Numbered from the stretch's first letter, positions 44,501-54,681 are shown. The stretch is 64,000 bases of DNA from Heliocidaris erythrogramma (GCA_025617745.1 CM046853.1:56102733-56166732), one strand, 5' to 3'. Notes: generated by a model from the sequence alone, not told the origin. A program made the numbers and translations.

Positions 44501-45070
44501 TTCTAATTTATGACAGATCTTCCACATAATGTTCCAACGGAAAAGGGGGTGCGATTTAAAACTTGGTGATCCCACCCTCCCCTCTACTGACGCCCCTGGA
44601 TATGCACTAACAAGATGTTCTTTACATAAATGTTTTTACTTGCGCTGCTTGCGCAGACTTTGACAGTATCCATCATTCGAAATTCTCATTCAATATAAAG
44701 TTCTTTGAAGCACAATATGCAAAATAGTGATTTCTATCAAAAAAGGTAGAAGATGAATAATAACAACATCAATAACATGAACATTTTCGAGGTTCGACAT
44801 CCAAAAGGCTGTACGGCGGGAGGGGTTGTAATTCATGTGAATAATCTTTTGAAAATCTTCCAAACTTTTACAGATTACTTCAAGAACTGCTTTGAGATGA
44901 CCCGTAACACCATCGCTTTCAACGTGACCGGTCACCCCGTCCTTAGCATCAATGCCGGCTTCATCCGTGGTCTGCCGGTAGGTCTCATGCTGGTTGGAAG
45001 ACACCATGATGAGCTCACGGTCTTCAAGGTCGCCCAGGCCGTGGAGAAAGTCAGGGATGCTGTCCAATGA
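32544..45070 (+). CDS. Amidase-signature hydrolase, twelve coding exons, 529 residues, bacterial-type
   Basis: Exons are 32544-32595, 33923-34020, 34925-35061, 35698-35873, 37079-37218, 40998-41198, 41662-41736, 42089-42254, 43072-43131, 43493-43593, 44206-44392 and 44874-45070 (1590 nt). All have GT/AG borders and consistent phase. The catalytic Ser-cisSer-Lys set is intact: Lys119 in [18 protein letters not shown], the cis-serine Ser194 in [10 protein letters not shown], and nucleophile Ser218 in [13 protein letters not shown]. The spacing from cis-Ser to nucleophile (24) equals that of FAAH. The helical N-terminus, the [17 protein letters not shown] block and the end ([27 protein letters not shown]) resemble Rhodococcus-type enantioselective amidase more than vertebrate FAAH. 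There is no membrane segment or signal peptide, so it is probably cytosolic. It hydrolyses amide bonds; the natural substrate is unknown. A decayed copy of exon 3 lies at 35154-35267, and introns 5 and 10 carry foldback arrays. Confidence 0.93.
33450..33740. mobile_element. Partial hAT-like MITE (left end) in amidase intron 1
   Basis: It begins CAGTGGCGCATCTAGG followed by CACCCGGGGCAAAC, closely matching the left end of the element at 15871. It contains GCGAAGGAGCAACGCGACC. No matching right end was found, so it is truncated or degraded. Confidence 0.5.
33731..33884. repeat. Tandem duplication, 77-bp unit, two copies
   Basis: GGGGGCGCAAAATGAATGAA and the following ATTGATTATATTATTTT stretch occur twice, 77 bp apart, with few differences. 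It lies in amidase intron 1, directly after the partial hAT-like element. Confidence 0.75.
34433..34847. mobile_element. Foldback MITE with TTAA-like target site
   Basis: The inverted ends of about 40 bp are GGCCACCGCACACCTTACGA with TCGGTCTGCGATCCGAT on the left, and their inverse on the right. TTAA lies directly outside both ends (34429-34432 and 34848-34851), as in piggyBac-type insertions. The inside carries GACGTCACTACGACTTGGA, also found in the element at 60913-61331. It lies in amidase intron 2. Confidence 0.7.
35154..35267 (+). pseudogene. Degenerate tandem duplicate of amidase exon 3
   Basis: About 114 bases match the last four fifths of exon 3 (34925-35061) at roughly 88 percent identity by hand count. 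The reading frame is still open and keeps [20 protein letters not shown] and SNENPYNAW. About half of the changes are silent. The downstream GTGATT could act as a donor in the same phase as the true exon. Upstream, the only in-frame AG (…CTGACGAG) lacks a pyrimidine tract, and the first 23 bases of exon 3 are missing. It is best read as a decayed duplicate; weak use as a mutually exclusive exon cannot be excluded. Confidence 0.65.
36180..36395. repeat. Repeat built of GACCGACA and its inverse, related copy at 37310-37475
   Basis: Motifs GAGACCGACA, GGTCAGTCTTGG, AGATCGACATTGTCGGTCTC and GGGCTTTCGGTCC recur here. A diverged version (CAGACCGACATTGTC, GTCAGTCTCGTGGGATGACG) lies at about 37310-37475, so one copy is on each side of amidase exon 5. 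The boundaries are not sharp. Confidence 0.45.
36738..36865. mobile_element. Palindromic MITE, ends GGCAGCGTTTCATCAAAC
   Basis: The left GGCAGCGTTTCATCAAAC pairs with the right GTTTGATGAAACAATGCC. Inner blocks CATCCCATTGAAATGCG and CGCATTTCGATGGGATG-like sequence pair around a short loop near 36800. The ends resemble those of the element at 22494. It lies in amidase intron 4. Confidence 0.65.
38230..38345. repeat. ATT/ATC-rich microsatellite
   Basis: Imperfect (ATT)n with ATC interruptions inside the core of the foldback element. Ile-rich frames on both strands are artefacts. Confidence 0.85.
39460..39535 (-). mobile_element. SINE head fragment
   Basis: On the minus strand it begins GAGGTGTCGTAGTCGAACGG and carries the sequence CTTGACTGGCAACGCG, where the intact SINE at 9427-9700 has a similar stretch. 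Only the tRNA-like head remains. A body fragment of the same family (CTTTGGCAAGACATTAAGCT, CACTCATCACCCAGGTG) lies at about 40740-40830, just outside the foldback element. Confidence 0.55.
39534..39570. repeat. (CA)n microsatellite, second tract at 39781-39806
   Basis: CACACG/CACACA repeats. A pure (CA)n run follows about 210 bp downstream. Confidence 0.8.
42266..42548 (+). mobile_element. tRNA-derived SINE, near full length, beside a splice donor
   Basis: The head GTCGTGGTCGAGTGGTTTAA and B box GGTTCGAACCCC are followed by GGCAAGGCATTTTATCT, CCACCCTGGTGTTAAATGG and an ATT-rich tail. It belongs to the same family as 9427-9700 but is diverged at the 3' end. It starts about 12 bp downstream of the amidase exon 8 donor (42255) in the sense orientation. 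Confidence 0.7.
43741..44130. mobile_element. Compact foldback array element, same family as 37672-40683
   Basis: About 245 bp of the CCGAAAATGAAATAGGGTTC array in plus orientation is followed directly by about 140 bp in inverse. The right tip CGACATGTAACCC matches the tip of the larger element, and the left part shares CGAAACGCAAATTTCCCAT-like sequence with its right arm. No core and no clear target duplication were seen. It lies in amidase intron 10. Confidence 0.7.
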
Positions 45071-45871
45071 ATCAAGACAGATCTTGAAATGAATGGCGAA
45101 CTATATAGATGGGATCGTGTCATGCACTTCCACTATCCCTTTGTTTCTCTCGCTTATTCACCTTCTTCTTCTTTATTTTCTTTTCCCCCTTAATTTCTTT
45201 TTCTTTTCCCTCCCCCTTTTTTCTCTCACACTTTTTTTGTTGCTAGAGTTATCAAGTTTCTTTTATTTCATGGACTAACTATTTTTTCAGACAGGGGTCT
45301 ATGAAATACAAGCGATGCTTTTTTAATAGACCCCTCAACTTATGGTTTCCTTTACAATTTTTATATCATACCAATTGCTTTATCAACGTAAATGATACCT
45401 TAGTCTATTGAATTATATTTTGTTATATCTATGTCTATGTACATGTATATAATTGTTCTATGTTATTGCTCTGAATTTTTATAAATCTTGTTTTAAAAAA
45501 GACATGTGGAAAATCAAGAAACTTTGAAAATTTGAAACCTCTCTCTTGCTCTGTAGTTTCACGTTTTTCCAATCTGAAGTGGGGTGGTGTGGGTGTACAA
45601 GGATATAGAGGCCCAGTTAGTATTATATGCATATTACCATCATTTTTTGAAAATTCAAGTTCATTGCCCATTTAACGAGGCTGCCATTGTAATATATTAT
45701 AGGCCCTGTGTTTTAGTAAACGTGTCAATTTTTCGTCTTCCTGCATTCGAAATTTGTAATATTATGAATGTAATTCGCCTCCCTCTATATTGCTATTACT
45801 GTTTTATGAGCTTTTGTTAACACGTACTTTTTATCAAGAGGAATGTGAATTTTTAATTCTATTCAATTCAA

Positions 45872-45877
45872 AATAAA
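45872..45877 (+). promoter_or_regulatory. Candidate polyadenylation signal of the amidase gene
   Basis: AATAAA in TCAAAATAAAAGTTG, about 800 bases after the stop codon. Confidence 0.4.
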
Positions 45878-47411
45878 AGTTGCATATGCAAAAAAGGTCC
45901 TCTGCATCGTGAGCTTACAAATTAAGGCATGATATTAATTTATTCATACAATAGCCATAATCTTGCCGGAGTATGTTAAAAGAGTTTGTTTATGAAAATG
46001 AAAAAAATAATTACATGTGGATTAAGTGTTGATGTATTTAACATAAACGGGTAAGTCAACTTTTATCATGCAATAAATCACATTAACAGATTGGTGAATG
46101 ATTGAACAAATGATATTATGAGTTAAGAATGTTTTAAAAGCAGAACTATAGGCCTAGATTATTTTGAAGTCAGTTCATGCAGGAGCAAATGTTGGAATTG
46201 TCCCCAATTTTAATGATATATCAACCAATGGCATTAGCAATGCGCAAACTTGAAATTTCCATAATGTACAGTTATTTTAAAGAAAGAATAACAAGCTTCT
46301 TACTTTCATCAAATTTTGTTTAAACTTTTCACGAATTTGTTTCTCGGCTTTTTTGCTTTCCTTCAGTATTCTGTCCTATTACTCAAAATTAATGTACATC
46401 GTAATGTAAGTGTTATTTTTTAACTTATTTTGTATCAACGAAACAGGATGATTTGTGGAGATACCATTTTTTGTATGACAACGTTACAAAAGTACTGGAA
46501 CGTCGATCGCGGGAAGGAAGGCGGGGGTGGGGGGCTAGCCCGCAGTAACTTTTATATTGACTATGTCGGCCTATTTACGCATTATTCATTTGCCCCCAAA
46601 CCGAAATAGACTGACGCCCGAGTACGGTATCGAAAATGAATTATTCATGATTAGGAATATGTCTCTGAGGAGATCAATATGATAAAATATAAGCAAATAT
46701 CATGACTAAATATCTAGGCATGAAAGAGAATTGTGCCTAATTCTACTCGCTGAGAAATACGTGTGTCAGTCGTAAAATAAAAGAATAATACATGTACTTG
46801 CTATAGTAAGTATTGATTTTTTTGTTTTTGGGTCTTTGTGAAAATATGAAGTGTAGTTTAAGAGATTTTTTTATTTTTTTCTACGTGCGTATTTACAATA
46901 CTTGAGAGAAATAGAATAATACTCATTTTGTTGTCATAAAAACTGTGTTGGTGTCTCTATCCTGACGAAATCATGAAACATAAACCCACCATAAGAATTA
47001 AACCTTTAATTTACCGATACGTGAAAATAGAATAAGGAACTAGCGCTTGAGACAAAGATGACTTTAAAAAAATTATATGTAGAAAAGAGATATACTTGAT
47101 TTACAAACCCAAATAATATATATAAAGTTCTTTTTGACTTTATATAGGCCTAATTTCCTTGCTCCCAAACTAAAATACAAGTGAGTTTTTACTTTTGGTA
47201 AAATATATACAGGTATATATATTTCCATTATCATCCCTATATATTTTATGCTGCAGCCGTTAAAAATACGTTTGTAAAGATATCCTAGGATTCTACTTCA
47301 AAAAATAATACTCAATTACAGAAAAGATCGATGACACACTTCGACATAACGTCTTTAGGAGTTCTGTGCACACTTCACGCTCTTTGATGACACGAACAAG
47401 CCGAAGTCGAA

Positions 47412-47438
47412 TCACATGACTTCATGTAATCACATGAC
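47412..47438 (+). promoter_or_regulatory. Paired TCACATGAC motifs upstream of LAMTOR5
   Basis: Two identical 9-mers TCACATGAC (47412-47420 and 47430-47438) are spaced 18 bp apart, with their starts 95 and 77 bp before the LAMTOR5 ATG. TCACATGA is the M-box/E-box form bound by MiT/TFE factors, which in vertebrates drive lysosomal genes through related CLEAR motifs. Function here is inference from motif and position. Confidence 0.45.
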
Positions 47439-47506
47439 TATTATTTTGCTGAGAGAGACCGAAATTTAGATTGGATTCTGCATCGGATAACATTGTTAAG
47501 AGAATT

Positions 47507-49955
47507 ATGGAACAAAATCTGGACAAATTGTTGGATGAAACGTGAGTATTTATTAAAATTTATCACTGAAAATATAGAAACGTGATTTAATTTTGTATGA
47601 AATTGACGTTTTTGTGTGAGATCAGTGTTGCCTATGCTTATGATGTTGCCCCATACGTCCATTATCGTGTATGGTTTTCATTCTTTCCGTGTTTTTTTTT
47701 TGTTAATTGTATGTTTGAGTTTTTTGTAAAAAAATAATTATTCATTATTAATATCATTAATTATCTTTATAATGTACTTCATTTGTTATATTTGTTACCG
47801 AATGCTCTTGAAATATGCAGTGGCATGCAGGTGGCTTAATTCTTGTATCATGAGACATGAACATGATGAATGATGATAATCACTGATCACAATTTTTTAT
47901 CCCAATTAGGACTAGTAGTAGTAGGAGATTGAGAAAAATAAAATAAATGATATATTAAAGGATTAAATCCAGTAAAGTCAGAATTATTTGCTAGAATCGG
48001 AAAGTACTAAAGAGGGAAAAAAAGAGAAATCATGGAAAAGGTATGATATTAAACTATTTAAAAAGAAGGAGAGGAAGAAAAAGAAGAAAAATTCAAATAC
48101 GGAGGTGCAGAGCAGCTCCCCCCAGCTGTGTCGACACCGCCGGAGTCCTATCAGTCAACCAGATCTGGACATAGAGGCATTGATGCCTACCTGCGTCCAG
48201 AACTCAACCTTAAGTACTACTAGTAACCTTAAGTAAGTGAAGAAGAAGAAGAAGAAGAAAAAGAAGAAGAAGGAGGAGGAGGAGGAGAAGAGGAAGAAGA
48301 AGAAAGAGGAGGAGGAGGAGAAGGAGGAGGGAGAGAGAGAGACAGAGAGGGGGAGGAGGAGGAAACAAAGAAGGAAAAAAGAAGGAGAGAGAGAGGGGGA
48401 GGAGGAGGAGGAGAAGGAGAAGAAGAAGAAGAAGAAGAAGAAGAAAAATAAAATAAAATAAGAATGCAAGGGGAAATGGACAATTCAGACAAATAACAGA
48501 ATCTGAGATAGAATGATAAAATTACAAAAAAATATTAAAAATTTACTTTGCCATATCTATTTTATTAACTTAGAATGGAGTCCCCTGGAGTTATGGGAGT
48601 TCTTTGTGCTGACAAACAGGGACTATGCTACAGTGGTAAGTGTGAGAGAGTTCATGAAGTTGTATGGTTGACGGTGAGGGATACAAATAGAGAGAGAGAG
48701 AGGGGGGGTGGGGATAGAAGAAATTTAATACAAAGAAGGAAAAAAAAAAGACTAATGACATTTATCATTCAGGACATCTTTAAGACATAGAAAATATTAT
48801 GCTTTCAAATGGACAACTGTAGATAAGTAGTGTTTTCTGTAATTTTGGTGATTACATTTGTCTTCATGTGTAAAATCTATTCCAGAAAATCAAAATTTTC
48901 AGTTTAAATGAAAAATCAATAAAGATCAGTCGTGTATATTGGCTACGGTATATGTTTATGCCAGTAATTGGAGTATGCTTGTCATTAACCTTTGCATTTT
49001 ACTTTGCCAATTTATTGTCCTTGAACAGCCAAAGGAACAGCCTCGGTAGGATCTGCAGGTATCATAGCTTCTCTCTCTCAGCAAGCATCTCTTCTAGTAC
49101 CAGAAAGCAGTAGTGCCCCTGTCATTTGTCTAGAGTCGGATAAAGGGTAAGTTCTTGCATGTCAAATAATAAAAAGGAAACAGGTGGTAGAGTTTATGAG
49201 GATTTTTTTTTTTTCATTCTCTCAGTTCAAATTTGGATGTACTGTTGTCAAAGGGCTTCAGGGTCCTCAAAATGAAAAGGCCGACCCTAGAAGTGCAATA
49301 TGACGTGATCATGCCAGATCATACTCAGTATTTTATTGTTGTATCCTGTATCAACCATTCATATTGATTTGCTATTGGGATTTGTAAAAATCTTGATAGA
49401 ATATTCTACAAACATTGATGCAGTAAAATATATCTGTCACTGTTACTGGCCCGTATTCTGAACTCCGGTTTAACTTAAACCATGGTTTAAATCTGTGGTT
49501 TAACTATGGGTAGCCAAAACTGTCAAAACTCTGTTTACACTGTATGTTCCTTATGTTTACTGGATTCTGGTTTCATGCGTTAATGGTCAAGAAAACTATT
49601 GTACTTATCATTCCCAGACAGTTTTTAAAAGTTTGAGTACCAAAAATGCTGATAAATTGAATATCTACTGTTATATATTTGTGTCACATTTGGCTGCCCA
49701 TAGTTAAACCACACATTTAGACCATGGTTTAAGTTAAACTGGAGTTCAGAATACGGGCCAATGGGTTTCCTGTAGAATTTATAATATAGAATGGAAATGG
49801 ATGCTCAAATCAGTGTGGAAACAATCAGTTCAACAATTAGTTTCATCATTCTTTCTTTTTTTCTTTCTTTTTTTAATTCTGCTCGTTTCAGAAATGTTTT
49901 AATCAAGTCGCACCAGGATGTTACAATAGCAATCCACAAGATGCCAACGTACTGA
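47507..49955 (+). CDS. LAMTOR5: LAMTOR5 (Ragulator subunit, HBXIP), four exons, 92 residues
   Basis: Exons 47507-47541, 48574-48635, 49029-49146 and 49892-49955 (279 nt) have GT/AG borders and agreeing phase. The product starts MEQNLDKLLDETMESPGVMG, then VLCADKQGLCYSAKG, SAGIIASLSQQASLL, VICLESDKGNVLIKSHQD and VTIAIHKMPTY. It matches human LAMTOR5 (91 residues) throughout, including the roadblock-fold helix 'G.I..L.QQA..L' and the strands 'VVCLESDNGNIMIQ' and 'ITVAVHK'. LAMTOR5 is part of the pentameric Ragulator complex on the lysosome, which anchors Rag GTPases and supports mTORC1 activation. Intron 1 (about 1 kb) contains a purine-rich microsatellite. Two TCACATGAC motifs lie in the putative promoter. 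Assignment is secure despite the short exons. Confidence 0.95.
48100..48235. other. GC-rich island of unknown nature in LAMTOR5 intron 1
   Basis: A GC-rich stretch (GTGCAGAGCAGCTCCCCCCA, then GTGTCGACACCGCCGG) stands out from its AT-rich surroundings and ends at the purine microsatellite. It could be translated for about 40 codons but fits neither LAMTOR5 nor any family I know. It may be a repeat or gene fragment carried in. Confidence 0.3.
48237..48460. repeat. GAA/GGA purine-rich microsatellite
   Basis: About 220 bases almost free of pyrimidines on the plus strand, with AAG, AGG and GAGA units. It lies in LAMTOR5 intron 1. It creates open frames in all registers that are not genes. Confidence 0.9.
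49448..49759. mobile_element. Palindromic MITE, ends GGCCCGTATTCTGAACTCC
   Basis: The left GGCCCGTATTCTGAACTCCG, with TTTAACTTAAACCATGGTTT just inside, pairs with the right end (GGAGTTCAGAATACGGGCC). The arms are about 70 bp, with a spacer of about 170 bp. It lies in LAMTOR5 intron 3. Confidence 0.75.
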
Positions 49956-50370
49956 GAGACTACTTGGAACAAATTTGTTTTAAAGACACTAAATGAAACT
50001 TGGTGTAAAAATACAAGGAGATGGTTTATGCACCACTCAGAAATGCATTCAAGTATACATCTGGCACAAAAGTGGAAGTCATTCCTGCCTTTCAAGCCCG
50101 TGCTAAGATGGCTACATTGATTTTCCATCATCATATGAACTTGGTAACATGATCTCTTAGGTTGAGCTTGCTCGCCTTGTATCCAAAAGAGAAATATGAG
50201 GTGTAATACCCTCCTGCTTTCCAATGAGTGGTTACTTATATTTGTAATCTGAAATAAGTTTGAGACAGATCCATAACTTTACTTTTTTTTCTTTGAGGTA
50301 AGGTGTTTTTGTCTCTATCTTTTAAATGAAAATTGTAATCAAATTTCATGGGATTGAAGATTACAGTTAA

Positions 50371-50722
50371 AAGGGAAAGTCCACCATGACACCAAGTTGG
50401 TTTTAAAAGAAGGAGAAAAATTAAAGAAACATCAATGAAAGTTTGAGCAAAATCCAATAACAAATAAGAAAGTTATGAATATATTCCTTCATCAACAACT
50501 AAGAAAATGAAAATTTATGAAATTTTTTGTACAGACTAAATGGTAGAGGAGCTCGCAAGATACGTTACAAGTTGCCACTTTGTGTTTGATTGATCACAAC
50601 TTCAAAAATTTCATAACTTTCTTGTTTCTCGTCAGATTTTGCTCAAACTTTCACTAATCTGTTGCTCTCATTTTTCTTCTTTTATTTAAATCAACTTAAT
50701 ACCATTGTGGACTTCCCCTTTA
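50371..50722. mobile_element. Foldback repeat, AAAGGGAAAGTCCACC family
   Basis: The ends AAAGGGAAAGTCCACCATG and GTGGACTTCCCCTTT pair. Further in, TGAAAGTTTGAGCAAAATC pairs with the right arm (GATTTTGCTCAAACTTTCA). Relatives lie at 58921-59455 and 62518-63105. Confidence 0.7.
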
Positions 50723-50786
50723 GTATGTATTGTGAGTAGAATTTTCTTAGAAATATCACCTAGTTGTTCTTGCTGAATCCTTTGTT

Positions 50787-50792
50787 AATAAA
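50787..50792 (+). promoter_or_regulatory. Candidate polyadenylation signal of LAMTOR5
   Basis: AATAAA in GTTAATAAAACTA, about 830 bases after the stop, beyond the foldback repeat at 50371-50722. A shorter 3' UTR is possible. Confidence 0.3.
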
Positions 50793-51316
50793 ACTATATC
50801 TACAAAGAAACCCATCCTTTTTTGTGTTATGCCCCTATTTAGATTCAGTGGAATGTAGGCCTAATCCTTTATTACATATATATGTATTAAATTTGTCAAA
50901 CGTCTTTGCTGAATAGATTTATTGCAAAAATATATTGGTTTACTCATGTACACTATGTAGATAACGAGTATTGAAATCATTCCTTTGCACAGGTCTAATA
51001 TACCTTGGTAATAAATTTTCCCCATCAATTTATAGCTCTCTGAATCCCAACACTTGCGGTGCTCTATTTTTTGGCATGCAAATAGAGCACCACAAAGGGA
51101 AGGGTACTTCTGGTTTAATTGCACATTCACACTTTTGATATTAATCATCGTTGAGAATATGTTGATAGAACTGTTCATCCTAGCAAAAGTCTTTCTTCCT
51201 AATCAAGCAAATAATTTCTTTGAAACTGGTAATGAGGACATACCATGTTTAAATCTGAAGAAGAATGATCAAAATCATTGAAAATTTGATATCAAAACTC
51301 AGCAAAGCAATCACGC

Positions 51317-51401
51317 ATGAAGGCAATTCAAGCGATGCAGACCCAAATAGGCCAGAAGTTGGTGTCCAAGCACAGTACCTTTGCCCCAGATATCAGGAGA
51401 G
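51317..51401 (+). other. Exon-like short frame of unknown gene
   Basis: It reads MKAIQAMQTQIGQKLVSKHS then TFAPDIRR, and ends at a good donor (AGAG then GTAATA). An acceptor-like AAACTCAG lies 14 bases upstream. The composition is protein-like compared with the AT-rich flanks. No partner exon was found on this strand. It could be a first exon, an orphan gene fragment or chance. Confidence 0.25.
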
Positions 51402-52155
51402 GTAATATGGGTTAATATCGGCTGTAAGGGATAGGAAGAATTAGACCTGACTATTATGAATACATCGGAAGGATACTATACTGTGTTTTAAATTTTTCTG
51501 TTGATCTTTGTTTTCATCAAGATCTTTGTTTTCATCAAGTTGGGTAGTAATACACCGAGAGTTGATTTAATGATGTGCATCAAATTTCGAACGGCAGTTT
51601 GTTTCTAAAATTCTAAAAATTCTAAAAATCTGTCCATCTATTGAAGATTGAACCTCCATCTTCAGGAAGAAATTATCACCTAAAACCCGTACCATAAGTT
51701 TGAGAAAAATACATGTTTTTGTAGGGGTTTCAATGAATCTTGCTCCATGGCAATTCATGTATTTGTTTTGTTGATAGTAAGTATCAGGTGAAGCCATCGT
51801 ATTTTCAAATTGAAATTAATATCTTACAACTTATACGATTTAGTATTGTGTCACATCATTTATCCATGTATCAATTTAATTGGAAGATAATAAAGATTTT
51901 TCAAGATGAGTTTCAAGTATTGTGCAACCTCTGTGATATTCGAAACACTATTCTGGGTCATGTAACAAAAAGCTTATCAATTGATCATATGACCAATCAT
52001 TCCTATGATTTATATTTTGTGATCAATCGCATCAATCGCAAAATACCAATCAACTGCAAACTTATATGTTGTGTTACAAGGCCTAGAATTCAATTTTTAG
52101 AATAATTCTAAGAAGTTTACAGATAGTGTTGTTACTATGCTAGTATTATATCAAG

Positions 52156-52290
52156 GGCGGATCTAGGATTGAGTAAAAGAGGGGGCACAAAAATGAAAGT
52201 TTGTCAAAAGGTAGACCCATATTTTTTTGGTCTCACCAGCTTCTTGAAAAGTAGCTCGGGGGGTGGGGGGGGGGGGTGGTGACGACGCCA
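52156..52290 (-). repeat. Partial GGCGGATCC-type MITE
   Basis: It starts GGCGGATCTAGGATTGAGTA and matches the inverse of the right half of 11982-12189 (AAAGTTTGTCAAAAGGTAGA, GGTCTCACCAGCTTCT). It stops at a poly(G) run, so the other end is missing. Confidence 0.6.
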
Positions 52291-53309
52291 ATGATTATAT
52301 TATCAACATATTAATGCACTGGAGTTCATTGCATTAGTACATTGTACATGTACATGTACATGCATTATTTTCTTATGTAATAAAAAGATTTGGAAAGATT
52401 TGATATTTGAGTCATGCCATATGCACCTGCAGCAAAGGAGTTTGTGAAGGAGGGTGATAAAATTATGATTAAGACAATGCAGCAGGGGTGTGGGAAAGGA
52501 TATGTGGTTTGTAGTGAAATATAGTTCCACATTCCTCTCTACAAAATTGTCAGATTACAGATGATTTATATATTTTGTTTCAGTTTGAAACATTATTTAA
52601 CTATTTGGTACAATTCTTATTTTAGTTGCTAGGTAAACACAATATCTTCAGTTTCATAATTAATTATAATTGATCTTATTTGAGTTTTTTCTGATGATGA
52701 ATTTATGATAACCCCCCCCCCCCCCCAAAAAAAAAAGAAGTCCTTGATAATGGATACATATCAAGTATGAATTTGACTGTGTTTATGAGAGAGAGAGAGA
52801 GAGGGGGGAATATACAGAACAAAGAGAAAGAAAGTACTCAGAGTGGAAAAGATAAGGAATAGAGAGAAGATATAGGAAGGCAGAGATTGAGAGGAAGGTA
52901 GTAAGAAAGAGTGAGAAAGAAAGGGAGAGAAAGACAGACAGAGAGAGAGAGAAGAGAAGAAAGAGAGAGAGAGAATGAGACAAAAGAGAAGAGAAAATAA
53001 ACGTATTTATGTGACGCCCTCTAGAGCTATGACAATGAATAGTGAGTACGTCATATTTGATGGAGCATTTGATGGTGCAATATTTCACTGATAAATAGTG
53101 AAATTATCTTGAGTTCTGTCGGGGTGAGCCTTGGTGTATCATTTGAGCCTGAAGTAACCGGACTTTAAACCATGAAGCTACTCATGTTCAAACCCAACAT
53201 CATGACAGATGGTGGGTGGGTTGTATGCTACACTGAATTCGACACTCGTCCTTTTTGCTTTAAATTATTTTTTTTTGCATATAACTAGTGAAATTGAAAA
53301 TTAGTCAGT

Positions 53310-53452
53310 GGCAGTGGGAGGGGCACATCCAGCCCGTGCCCCTCCCCGAACGAGTTTTCGAGAGCTGGCGACACCAAATAAATACGGATCTCCCTTTTCC
53401 AAAAGTTGACAAACCTGCATTTGTGTGCCCCAAAATAAATACTGGATCCGCC
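53310..53452. repeat. GGCGGATCC-type MITE, internally deleted, copy 1
   Basis: It starts GGCAGTGGGAGGGGCACATC and ends ACTGGATCCGCC. It shares GAGCTGGCGACACCAAATAA with the copy at 54386-54681 but lacks about 150 bp present there. Confidence 0.6.
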
Positions 53453-54385
53453 CCTACATAGTCATTGGAAAGAGTCTAAGTAGTGATGTCAAAGAGGAGG
53501 GAGACAGTGAGATATAGAGAGAGAGAGAGATATATGTATATATATATATATATATATATAAACATGATAAAGAGAGAGGTTAGTGATAGATGGGACTGAG
53601 TCAAATAAATTGACACTATTAAAGGCTTAAACAAACGGCTTTAAAGACTATAGCCCTTTCCCTTCCCCGTATATACTGGAGAGATATAGTTCTTTGTTAT
53701 ACAAAAAATATACGTAGCTTTGATTTGATTAGGAGTTAGGACAACAGCACCTTTCATTTTTATTGTTTGTGTTGATTTTAGAATATTGTTTATAAATATT
53801 GAAGCGAGACAATTCATACTAGGTGCATTGACATATCCCCTTCCCACGACATGTTTCCTTTTAATCATCTAAACGAGACAATCATGAAAAGAATCGGGTA
53901 ATTCTGTTTTCCTTTCTCTTATTATTTCTTCTTCCAACTAAACTTGTATTGATGTGTCGCCCTCTCTGACAATGAATTGAATAGTGATTACATCATATTT
54001 GATGGTGCAATATTTCACTGTTGGCGATAAATAGTGAAATTATCTGCAGTTCTGTCAGGGTGAGCCTTGGTGTATCATACGAGCCTAAAGTAACCGGACT
54101 TACCATGAAGCTACTCATGTTTAATAATAATAATAATAATAATATGCCCATTTATATAGCGCAGCCACTATATGGATATACTCTACTGCGCTTAATACAA
54201 AGTATCACATTTTAAACCCAACATCATACAGGTGGTGGGTGGGTTGTATGCTACGCTGAATTCGACACTCATCCTTTTTGCTTTAAATTATCTTTTTTTG
54301 CATATAACCATTGAAATTGAAAAAAAGATTTTTTGTTTAATCAAAGATTTTGTGATCAAGATTGAAAGCGAGGGACATAGTCAGT

Positions 54386-54681
54386 GGCAGATCTGGGAGG
54401 GGCACATCCAGCCCGTGCCCCCTCCCTTTTGGAAGAAAAGTATGCATTTTGACCATAAATGATCCGCCATTTTTGCGATTGTGCCCCCGCCCCCTTTAGA
54501 ATGAAAACCTTTTCCTTTTTGATTTCTTTTGCTTGTCAGAGAATTATGGAGGGAAACTGGACCCCCCCCCTGAACGAGTTTTCGAGGGCTGGCGACACCA
54601 AATAAACACGGGTCTCCCTTTTCCAAAAGCTGACAAATCCTGCATTTGTGTGCCCCACTTATGCAAAATACTGGATCCGCC
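54386..54681. repeat. GGCGGATCC-type MITE, copy 2
   Basis: It starts GGCAGATCTGGGAGGGGC and ends ACTGGATCCGCC. It keeps TTTTGACCATAAATGATCCG as in the element at 11982-12189. Confidence 0.65.

Larger units (their letters stand above)
45071..47506. other. Amidase 3' UTR and intergenic DNA up to LAMTOR5
   Basis: The first part (to about 45,900) is probably 3' UTR, because the first well-placed AATAAA is at 45872. A pyrimidine-rich tract lies at 45130-45240. The rest is AT-rich without exons or clear repeats, apart from a GGGGTGGGGGG run near 46525. The LAMTOR5 promoter must lie at the right end. Confidence 0.45.

Noticed and set aside
32544-45070. Assignment as FAAH or GatA (QRSL1)
   Set aside because: There is no N-terminal membrane helix as in FAAH1 and no mitochondrial leader or GatA-type blocks. 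The N-terminal and C-terminal motifs fit the bacterial enantioselective amidase group better.
48155-48492. Ser/Phe/Pro-rich minus frames and a Lys/Glu-rich plus frame
   Set aside because: Translations of the purine-rich microsatellite in LAMTOR5 intron 1.
51740-52105. 121-codon plus-strand frame
   Set aside because: AT-rich and Ile/Asn/Phe-heavy, with no recognisable motif, splice context or neighbours. Probably a chance frame.
53641-53868. Repeated 75-codon frame MIKRKHVVGRGYVN found at 53641, 56103 and 58174 (minus)
   Set aside because: It is the same stretch of the triplicated segment in three copies. The frame is short, has no known motif and varies at its end between copies. The repetition reflects DNA duplication and not a gene family.
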